The position numbers were made by a program, and so were the translations under genes. Below are positions 7,120-13,309 of a stretch of 33,883 nt of DNA, piece after piece (the first letter of the stretch is position 1; every line of letters begins with the position of its first letter). Under the pieces are notes generated by a model. That model was not told the DNA's origin. It saw only the letters and a list, made by a program, of their open reading frames with translations, and searched no databases. The stretch comes from Acidobacteriota bacterium (GTDB taxonomy: Bacteria > Acidobacteriota > Blastocatellia > Pyrinomonadales > Pyrinomonadaceae): positions 1 to 33,883 of the forward strand of contig JAKQII010000353.1 in the NCBI GenBank assembly GCA_029557535.1, given 5' to 3'.

Positions 7120-8736
7120 ATGCTTGAATCACCAATTGTTTTGATCGTCATCGTCGTCGCCGGCATTTTCATCGCACTGCTCATCGTTCTGATGCTGCTC
7201 AGCAAGAACTACATTAAGGTCTCGCCGAATCAGGCCGCGGTCATATCCGGACGGACGCGTCGATTAACCGACGGCACGACCGTCGGTTACCGCCAGGTTC
7301 GGGGTGGCGCGACGCTCGTCGTACCTTTCCTTGAAAAGGTCGAATATCTCGATCTCAACGTGATCACGGTACCGCTGACGACGACGCGTGCTTACAGCGG
7401 ACAGGGCGTGCCGGTGTCGGTCAAGGCGGTTGCCAACGTCAAGATCAAGGGCGACGACACGTCGCTTCGTGCCGCCGCCGAGCGGTTTCTCGGAATGCCG
7501 CAGGAGGAATTTCACAAGCTGGTTTTTCAGACTCTCGAAGGCCATCTGCGGGCGATACTCGGTACATTGACGGTCGAGGAGATCAACAACGACCGGCAAT
7601 CTTTCGCGCAAAAGCTGACCAGCGAGGCGGCGGTCGATCTCGAGAAAATGGGTATCGGGCTTGACGCCCTGACGATCCAGGAGATCTCCGACGAAGAGGG
7701 TTACCTCGACGCGCTCGGCAAGCGCCGCACGGCGGAGGTTAAACGCGATGCCGAGATCGGACAGGCCGAGGCCAACCGAGATTCGAAGATCAAAGCCTCG
7801 CTCGCGCTTCAGGAGGGCGAGAAGGTGAGACTCGAAACCGAAGCGCAGATCGCCCAGTCGAATCGTGAGACGGAGATCCAGAAAGCACAGGTGCAGGCCG
7901 AGATCCAGAAAGAGCGTGCGAAGGCGAATCAGGCCGGACCGCTCGCCGACGCCAAGGCGCAGCAGGAAGTCGTTGCCGAAGAGGTCCGCATCGACCGAAT
8001 CCGGACTCAGGAACAGATTGCGGTTCAGGAGCAAGAGGTCCTGCGCAAAGAAAAGGAACTCGAAGCGACCGTCGTCAAACAGGCGGAGGCCGATCGGCGC
8101 GCCGCGGTTCTTCGCGCCCAGGGTTTGCAGGAATCAGCGATTCTCGAGGCGGAGGGCAAGAAGCAGGCGCAGATCGCCCAGGCCGAAGCCGAGGCTCAGA
8201 AGCTTCAGAAAGAAGGCGCCGGACGCGCCGCGGCGATCGAAGCTGAAGGCCGTGCCGAAGCCGAAAAGATCCGGGCACTCGGTCTTGCCGAGGCGGAAAA
8301 GCTGCAGGCGCAGGGTCTTGCTGAAGCTAAGGCCATCGAAGCGCAGGGCTTGGCAGAGGCAGTCGCGATCAAGGAAAAAGCCGCCGCGTGGCGAGAATTC
8401 AATGATGCCGCCCGGTTGCAGACGATTCTCGAACGCCTGCCGGCGATCATCGAATCGAGCGCCCCGGTTTTCCAAGCCGTGGCCGAACCGCTTGGCAAGA
8501 TCGACAAGATCGTGATGATCGATCAGGGCAACGGAAACGGCGAAAGCAGTGGTATCAATCGGTTCGCGCAAACGGCACCGTCGGTGATCTTCGGACTGCT
8601 GCAGCAGTTGCAGGCGATGGGCCTCAGCATTCCCGAAGTGATGGAGCAGCTCGGTATCAACAACGAAGAAAAGATCGTCCAGAAACCGGATCCGGCCCCG
8701 AAGGCTGAGAAAGACCTGAAATCCGGCGGTGCCTAA
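7120..8736 (+). CDS. Flotillin-like SPFH/band-7 protein
   Basis: A 538-residue flotillin. One N-terminal membrane segment (about residues 5-28) is followed by an SPFH/PHB domain (about 30-210: KVSPNQAAVISG through LTIQEISDEEGYLDALGK). A very long Glu/Ala-rich coiled coil runs from about 215 to 420, and a C-terminal tail contains GLLQQLQAMGLSIPEVMEQLG. Such proteins assemble into oligomeric cages at the inner membrane and organise microdomains, working with NfeD, encoded just upstream. The ribosome site AGAGAGG is well placed. Near residues 385-420 the coiled coil contains three 11-residue units built on QGLAEAxAI. The start, length and neighbour all fit the YuaG/FloT/YqiK group. Confidence 0.93.
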   Translation: MLESPIVLIVIVVAGIFIALLIVLMLLSKNYIKVSPNQAAVISGRTRRLTDGTTVGYRQVRGGATLVVPFLEKVEYLDLNVITVPLTTTRAYSGQGVPVSVKAVANVKIKGDDTSLRAAAERFLGMPQEEFHKLVFQTLEGHLRAILGTLTVEEINNDRQSFAQKLTSEAAVDLEKMGIGLDALTIQEISDEEGYLDALGKRRTAEVKRDAEIGQAEANRDSKIKASLALQEGEKVRLETEAQIAQSNRETEIQKAQVQAEIQKERAKANQAGPLADAKAQQEVVAEEVRIDRIRTQEQIAVQEQEVLRKEKELEATVVKQAEADRRAAVLRAQGLQESAILEAEGKKQAQIAQAEAEAQKLQKEGAGRAAAIEAEGRAEAEKIRALGLAEAEKLQAQGLAEAKAIEAQGLAEAVAIKEKAAAWREFNDAARLQTILERLPAIIESSAPVFQAVAEPLGKIDKIVMIDQGNGNGESSGINRFAQTAPSVIFGLLQQLQAMGLSIPEVMEQLGINNEEKIVQKPDPAPKAEKDLKSGGA

Positions 8737-9208
8737 GCAAGCGCGGCCGACGAAACTCTTGGCAGTTTCATCTCGACCTTCGGTGTGCGGCGCACCGAAG
8801 AAAAACGGGATGCCGTAAGAATCGACAAACGCCACGATCCGTGGGAAAACGTGTTGGCGATCGTTGATTTTGGCATCCCGGACGGTGAACGAATCCGGCA
8901 ATTTTCGAACGGTTTGACTCAGAAATAGCTGCAAGTTATTAATTCACAATGTTTTATGTTGCTCAACGCAACCTATGTGATTTCGAACTCAATCTCATAG
9001 CTCGCACGTTTGAGATCTGAGATTTAGGATAATGAGATCCGGATTTCCGAGCCCTTCCGCTCATCGGGCACCCAAACGCAACCGGGTTTCAGCGGCAGGC
9101 GAAACGCCGAGCCTTACTTTTGATTTCACGCGGCCTGTCATCCCAGCGGGCCGCACCCCGAATTGTCCTCCGACACCTCATTTGTGCTAGATTCTTACTT
9201 CGCGAAGA
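8737..9208. other. 471-base gap between flotillin and M16 genes, no gene seen
   Basis: No frame on either strand here has a recognisable protein. Directly after flotillin are two small perfect hairpins: GAAACT/AGTTTC (8752-8769) and TTCGGTG/CACCGAA (8779-8799). Neither has a T-run, so factor-independent termination is doubtful. TTGACT (8914-8919) and TATTAA (8937-8942), 17 bases apart, form a promoter-like pair on the plus strand. It could give the M16 gene a long leader or drive a small RNA. At 9010-9050 there is a weak run of GAGATCTGAGATT-like words resembling the repeat arrays. TGCTAGATT at 9185-9193 is a nearer -10 candidate for the M16 gene. Confidence 0.4.
8914..8942 (+). promoter_or_regulatory. 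Candidate promoter in the gap before the M16 gene
   Basis: TTGACT and TATTAA are separated by 17 bases in a locally AT-rich stretch. The start codon downstream is 267 bases away, so the transcript would have a long leader or be a separate RNA. The only support is the motif pair. Confidence 0.25.
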
Positions 9209-10477
9209 ATGATCGAGGCGATCGAAACAACGAAATTCCCGAACGGACTGACGATCCTTACTGACCGCATGCCGGGTGTGCGGTCGGCGACCATCGGATT
9301 TTTCTTCAAAACCGGCGCGCGGCACGAGCCCAAAGAACTCAGCGGGATTTCGCATTTCATCGAACACGCGGTCTTTAAGGGCACGCGAACGCGGAACGCG
9401 CTCGAGATCGCGATCGAGACCGACCGGCTCGGCGGCAATTTCGATGCCTTCACCATGCACGAGGAAACGGGCTTCGCGATGAAGGTCATCGACAGCGAGT
9501 TGCCGAAGGCGTTCGAACTGCTCGCCGATCTTCTGACCGATCCGCTTTTCGACGAGAAGGAACTCAAACGCGAACAAAGGGTAATCATCGAAGAAATAAA
9601 GATGACGGACGATTCGCCCGAGGAGTACCTTCACGAGATCTTCAACGAAAAGCTCTTCCCCGGCCATCCGTTGGGACGCCCGATCGCCGGCACGCCGAAA
9701 ACGGTTCGCACCTTCGGCCATGACGTAACGAAGAAATTCCACAAAGAGTTGTTTTGCCCGTCGAACCTGGTCATCGCGGCCGCCGGAAACGTCGATCACG
9801 GTCAGATCGCCGACCTCGCGAACACGTATTTCGGCATTCAACCGTCGCAAATCCGCAATTCCAAATCCGAAATCCCAAATGTGACGGCTCCGATCGTTCT
9901 GAAAAAGAACAAAACGCTCGAGCAGGCGCATCTGATCATCTCGACGCCGTTCGTTTCGGCGACGAGCGAACGTCGGTACGCCGCAGACATCCTCGCTAAC
10001 GCGCTCGGCGGCGGAACGTCTTCGCGGCTATGGCAGAAGATCCGCGAGGAAAAAGGACTCGCCTACTCGGTCGGCGCGAGCGCCGCGATGTATCAGGACT
10101 GCGGGGTGTTCACGATATTCGCCGGAACGTCGCCGAAGCAAACCGAGCAGGTTCTGAAGATCGCGCTCAAAGAAATGCGGTCGTTAGTCCGTGACGGGAT
10201 CACGCCGGACGAACTTGATCTGATGAAGGCCCAGACCGTGTCTTCTATCCTGCTGGGACTCGAAGATTCAGCCAACCGCGCATCGACGCTGGCCCGACTG
10301 GAAATGGTTCACGGGCGGCAAATTCCGCTCGAAGAGACAATTAGGAAGGTAGAAAGTGTCACAGTCGACGAAGTACGCTCGATCGCGATCGATTACTTTC
10401 AAACCGAGAACATCGGATTCGGCGCGCTTGGCGATCTCAACGGGTTCAAAGTCACGCGGGCCCGCCTCGAAGTTTGA
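9209..10477 (+). CDS. M16-family zinc peptidase (processing-peptidase type)
   Basis: A 422-residue single-unit M16B peptidase, the typical bacterial length. The inverted zinc motif is His49-Phe-Ile-Glu52-His53 in GISHFIEHAVFKGT. The distal acid is in QRVIIEEIKM, and the second domain carries the ANALGGGTSSRLWQKIREEKGLAYSVGA segment typical of processing peptidases. No signal peptide is seen, so it probably acts in the cytoplasm. TGCTAGATT lies 15 bases before the ATG, and GAAG may serve as a weak ribosome site. Residues 214-224 (QIRNSKSEIPN) are encoded by a short-word array at 9848-9881 like those found between genes. It sits in the linker between the two halves, where an insertion could be tolerated. 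Confidence 0.92.
   Translation: MIEAIETTKFPNGLTILTDRMPGVRSATIGFFFKTGARHEPKELSGISHFIEHAVFKGTRTRNALEIAIETDRLGGNFDAFTMHEETGFAMKVIDSELPKAFELLADLLTDPLFDEKELKREQRVIIEEIKMTDDSPEEYLHEIFNEKLFPGHPLGRPIAGTPKTVRTFGHDVTKKFHKELFCPSNLVIAAAGNVDHGQIADLANTYFGIQPSQIRNSKSEIPNVTAPIVLKKNKTLEQAHLIISTPFVSATSERRYAADILANALGGGTSSRLWQKIREEKGLAYSVGASAAMYQDCGVFTIFAGTSPKQTEQVLKIALKEMRSLVRDGITPDELDLMKAQTVSSILLGLEDSANRASTLARLEMVHGRQIPLEETIRKVESVTVDEVRSIAIDYFQTENIGFGALGDLNGFKVTRARLEV
9848..9881 (+). repeat. In-frame word-repeat array inside the M16 gene (R4)
   Basis: The 34 bases are composed of the words CAAATCCGCAATT, CCAAATCCGAAATCCC and CAAATG. Nearly the same words make up the intergenic array at 27798-27833. Length and phase keep the M16 frame open, adding residues 214-224. 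Confidence 0.75.
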
Positions 10478-10517
10478 ACAACCAAGCCGCGTAAGTCGTT
10501 TAAGTCAGGAGGAAACG

Positions 10518-11183
10518 ATGAGCATCAAACGTCTTTCGCTTTACATTCTTATCGCGTCGGTCGCGATCAGCGCATTGCTCGGGATCGCGGTCATTCTCTT
10601 CGGTAACTTTGGAGAATTCGAACAGAAGATCCTTGCCACGACCTCGATCGTCACGATGACGAGCATTTTCGGGCTCGCCTGCGGCGCGTATCTTGAAACC
10701 GGCCGCGGTAAGATTCTGCCGTACACGGGAATCATCGCGGCAATCGTTTCGGGGACGTTGTGGGTGATCTTTCTTTGGGCCAATGTGAACGACGAATCGC
10801 GGTTCGCAAGGTTCGGATTCACCGGGACGCTCGTCGCCGTCTCCTGTTCTCTGCTCTCAATGCTTTCGCTCGCACGTCTCGACAGGCGGTTCCTGTGGTC
10901 GCGTTACGCCGCTTATCTTTTCATCGGCACGCTGACGCTGATCATTTTTCTGGTGATTTGGGATTTGATAAACCCGAACACGGACTTCATTTCGAGAGTC
11001 TTCGGGATCAACTCGATCATCGTCGCGGCGCTGACGATCGTGACGCCGGTATTTCACAAATTAAGCCACGAAGGAACCGGGATCGAGGAGATCGACCGCG
11101 AGATCGCTGAACTGAAAGAACGAATCACTGAGCTCGAAGCGAAGAAGGCTTCGATGTCCGAAGTCAGTACGCCGGCCAAATAG
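10518..11183 (+). CDS. Membrane protein of unknown function with C-terminal coiled coil
   Basis: A 221-residue protein that I do not recognise. The start is secure: a consensus AGGAGG lies 5-6 bases before the ATG at 10518. Hydrophobic segments run at about residues 8-30, 40-60, 72-92, 102-122 and 134-152, with one more possible at about 165-182. They are followed by a charged helical tail (about 188-213, [20 protein letters not shown]) likely to form a coiled coil in the cytoplasm. It lies 40 bases behind the M16 gene and may be co-transcribed. Its 3' end overlaps queC by 20 bases in convergent orientation. The sequence gives no active-site motif; a sensor or scaffold role would be a guess. 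Confidence 0.75.
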   Translation: MSIKRLSLYILIASVAISALLGIAVILFGNFGEFEQKILATTSIVTMTSIFGLACGAYLETGRGKILPYTGIIAAIVSGTLWVIFLWANVNDESRFARFGFTGTLVAVSCSLLSMLSLARLDRRFLWSRYAAYLFIGTLTLIIFLVIWDLINPNTDFISRVFGINSIIVAALTIVTPVFHKLSHEGTGIEEIDREIAELKERITELEAKKASMSEVSTPAK

Positions 11184-11898
11184 CGTAAGATATCGGGTCA
11201 TCAATGCCCGCACGTGCAAAGCCGCGAAGGCGAAGTGCGCACGAATCGCAAGTCCCGCACGCGACGTCTTCGCTACGATAACACGACCAGGAGAGTTCAA
11301 GCGGCGCTCCCAACTCGATCCCTTTCTTCACGATCTCCGCTTTCGAAAGATCAATGATCGGCGTAACGATCCGAATGATCGTGCCAGGTCTCGTTCCGGC
11401 TTCGATAGTTCTCTCGAACGCGTCGAAAAACTCGCGCCGGCAGTCGGGATAGCCGCTCGAATCCTCGGCGACGGCGCCAATGTAGATCGAAGGCGCGCCA
11501 ATCACTTCCGCCCAGCTCGTTGCAATCGAGAGAATATTCGCGTTCCGGAACGGCACGTAGCTCGTCGGAATCTCCTTGTTCCCGAGGTCGGCCTCGGTGA
11601 CTTCCATCGAACGGTCCGTGAGCGACGACCCGCCGATCCGCGCAAGGTGTTCGATCGACACGTCTAGCCTCCTTTCAGCGCCGTAATAATCCGCGATCTC
11701 GTTGAACGCTTGCCGTTCACGCGCTTCGGTCCGTTGGCCATAGTTGACGTGGAGGAACGCAAGTTCTTCGTAATCCCGGCGCGCGATCGCGGCGGTCACG
11801 CAGGAGTCCATCCCGCCGGAAACGAGAACGATGGCGAGTTGGGGAACGGGAGAGTGGGGGAGCGGGAGAGCGCTCCTCTTCACTTCTTCGGTGTCCAT
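11164..11898 (-). CDS. queC: 7-cyano-7-deazaguanine (preQ0) synthase QueC
   Basis: QueC is an ATP-dependent cytoplasmic enzyme that converts 7-carboxy-7-deazaguanine and ammonia to preQ0, the precursor of queuosine. The PP-loop SGGMDS is at residues 27-32, followed by [12 protein letters not shown]. Near the C-terminus the zinc-binding cysteines are in [16 protein letters not shown]. Its substrate is made by QueE, encoded upstream on the same strand. Normal QueC proteins begin only a few residues before the PP-loop. Here residues 1-20 ([20 protein letters not shown]) come from the end of a truncated four-helix-bundle gene and a GGGAGAGT word array. No start codon lies between that array and the PP-loop, so the extension seems obligatory. 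The 3' end overlaps the convergent membrane-protein gene by 20 bases. Confidence 0.93.
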   Translation of the reverse strand: MDTEEVKRSALPLPHSPVPQLAIVLVSGGMDSCVTAAIARRDYEELAFLHVNYGQRTEARERQAFNEIADYYGAERRLDVSIEHLARIGGSSLTDRSMEVTEADLGNKEIPTSYVPFRNANILSIATSWAEVIGAPSIYIGAVAEDSSGYPDCRREFFDAFERTIEAGTRPGTIIRIVTPIIDLSKAEIVKKGIELGAPLELSWSCYRSEDVACGTCDSCALRLRGFARAGIDDPISYAIWPAY

Positions 11899-12105
11899 TT
11901 GTTTGGGTCGTTAATCATCCTGACCTGCTGACCGAGTACTTGATCATATTCTCGATCGAATCGGTCGCAGTCGCTCTGACAAATGTATCCGCATCGAAAA
12001 GAAAACTCCAACCAGACGCGGGTCTCCTCAGCCTCCGATTCTGCATCGCTCAACTTGCTGACGAAAATTCGCCGGATATCCACTCTCCCCTTCACCCACT
12101 CTCCC
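11841..12105. repeat. GGGAGAGT word arrays bracketing a truncated gene (R5)
   Basis: On the plus strand 11841-11870 reads as GGGGAACGGGAGAGTG plus GGGGAGCGGGAGAG. At 12080-12105 the reverse complement appears (CACTCTCCCCTTCACCCACTCTCCC). The two arrays are therefore inverted and enclose about 210 bases with the four-helix-bundle remnant. The right array abuts the queE stop codon, whose TAG is part of TAGGGAGAGT. The left array is read as residues 10-19 of QueC. Confidence 0.8.
11880..12095 (-). pseudogene. Four-helix-bundle (S23/IVP-like) protein, C-terminal remnant
   Basis: The 71-codon frame ends with the recognisable second half of the S23/four-helix-bundle family: FVSKLSDAESEAEETRVWLE followed by FSFRCGYI, then [19 protein letters not shown]. 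Family members are usually about 115-130 residues; here the first two helices are absent. The frame begins at a GTG inside the inverted word array, whose codons supply MKGRVDI, so the 5' half has been replaced rather than shifted. The stop lies within the first codons of queC (19-base overlap). Relatives include proteins encoded in 23S rRNA intervening sequences and Avd proteins of diversity-generating retroelements. Whether this remnant is still translated is unknown; it sits in an active queE-queC transcript. Confidence 0.65.
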
Positions 12106-12755
12106 TAGACACCATTCACATCCGGCCCCCAAACATACTTGTGAAGCTGTAAATTCAGGCGCACCTTTTTCCCGCTTCGGGTGAGGCTTTCAGCGATTTC
12201 CTTCAACTTCGGAGTTCCAAAGACCGGTGAGATCAGGATCTCTTTCGCTCTCGATTCGAGGTCGTGCTTCTTTATGATTCCGTAGGCGAATTCAAGGTCA
12301 TCGAGATCGGCGACGACGAATTTCACTTCGTCCTTTGACGGATCTAGCCGCTCGAGATTCGGCCAATGATTACGCTCGGATTCGCCGGACGCGGGGCATT
12401 TCACATCGAGAATGATCTTCGCCCGTGGGTCGACGTTCTCGGTCGAAACAAATCCGCCCGTTTCGATCAGAACCTCGTAACCGCGGTCGCAAAGTTCGGC
12501 GATGAACGGAAAAGCGTTCTTCTGCGCGAGCGGTTCGCCGCCGGTGACTTCGACCAGCGTGCAGCCGTAAGATTCGAGCGTTTCGAAGATCGAACCGAAC
12601 GACATCTTTTCGCCACCGGTGAACGTGTATTCGCTGTCGCACCAAACGCAACGCATCGGGCAGCCGGTCAGGCGCACGAACGCGCACGGACGTCCCGCGT
12701 GCGAGGATTCGCCCTGAACAGAGAGAAAGATCTCGGTGATCCGGAGTTCGCTCAC
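12105..12755 (-). CDS. queE: 7-carboxy-7-deazaguanine synthase QueE
   Basis: A 216-residue radical-SAM enzyme that contracts 6-carboxytetrahydropterin to 7-carboxy-7-deazaguanine, the step before QueC. The 4Fe-4S cluster motif is Cys32-x3-Cys36-x2-Cys39 in LTGCPMRCVWCDSEYTF. Other family marks are SVQGESSHAGRPCAFVRL near the start, VTGGEPLAQ, IETGGF and the C-terminal LQLHKYVWG. The start is GTG, overlapping the stop of the upstream secreted-protein gene in a GTGA, so the pair is translationally coupled. queD and queF are not in the window. Confidence 0.95.
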   Translation of the reverse strand: MSELRITEIFLSVQGESSHAGRPCAFVRLTGCPMRCVWCDSEYTFTGGEKMSFGSIFETLESYGCTLVEVTGGEPLAQKNAFPFIAELCDRGYEVLIETGGFVSTENVDPRAKIILDVKCPASGESERNHWPNLERLDPSKDEVKFVVADLDDLEFAYGIIKKHDLESRAKEILISPVFGTPKLKEIAESLTRSGKKVRLNLQLHKYVWGPDVNGV

Positions 12756-13204
12756 TTGAAAGAGCGTACCATTTTCGTCACCGCCGCGTCGTAGGTCGCG
12801 CGGCGCGATTCGTCGTATTCGATCATGAACGTGATGAACGCCCCGTCCGCGTTCTCAAACGTCTTCTGATAATAGATCCGGCCGCCGGATTTTCCGGATA
12901 TTACGAAGAACGATCCCTTCAAGACTTTGTACGTGACACTCGAGCCTTTCTCACGCAGCAATGCCCTGTATTCGCCCGAAAGCGTTTCATTGAGCAGCAT
13001 GTTGCTGCCGAATACCCGCATTTCGGCGCCCTTCCCGCGGAATACCTGACCGTCGCCGTTAGCCGCTTCGCCCTGCGGTTTGAGCAGGCTCGAAGGATAC
13101 GAGATCGAATATCCGAACCGCGCGTTCGAGTACGTTTTGTAGGTCTGACCGAACGCCAGCGACACGAAAAAAAGAACAACAAAAAAGCTGGCTGCAACTT
13201 TCAT
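12752..13204 (-). CDS. Small secreted protein of unknown function
   Basis: From the ATG at 13204 (GGAGG 7 bases upstream) this is 150 residues: a signal peptide of about 20 residues ending AFGQ, then a compact domain beginning YSNARFGYSISYPSSLL. That opening, with alternating strands and a late FMIEYDESRRATYDAAVTKM helix, resembles the PsbP/MOG1-like fold of many small exported proteins. The fold assignment is by pattern only and no function can be named. Its stop overlaps the queE start. It lies 105 bases downstream of the VIT/vWA gene, so it may be shared by both transcripts. The longer frame from 13252 lacks a ribosome site and would bury the signal peptide. Confidence 0.75.
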   Translation of the reverse strand: MKVAASFFVVLFFVSLAFGQTYKTYSNARFGYSISYPSSLLKPQGEAANGDGQVFRGKGAEMRVFGSNMLLNETLSGEYRALLREKGSSVTYKVLKGSFFVISGKSGGRIYYQKTFENADGAFITFMIEYDESRRATYDAAVTKMVRSFK

Positions 13205-13309
13205 AACATCGCCTCCAGCTTCGATACTTTCGCCTTTCTGACCGTAAGTCAAACGCGGCGTGCGACCATTGGATCGCCCGCCGTGACGAGCGATCCGGAT
13301 CCGCTCCGG

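Noticed and set aside
8134-8934. Minus-strand frame opposite the flotillin 3' end reaching into the gap
   Set aside because: Mostly antisense to the flotillin coiled coil; the part in the gap shows no recognisable protein.
13205-13309. preQ1 riboswitch ahead of the queE/queC group
   Set aside because: No preQ1-I stem with its A-rich tail or other preQ1 aptamer pattern could be found in this gap.
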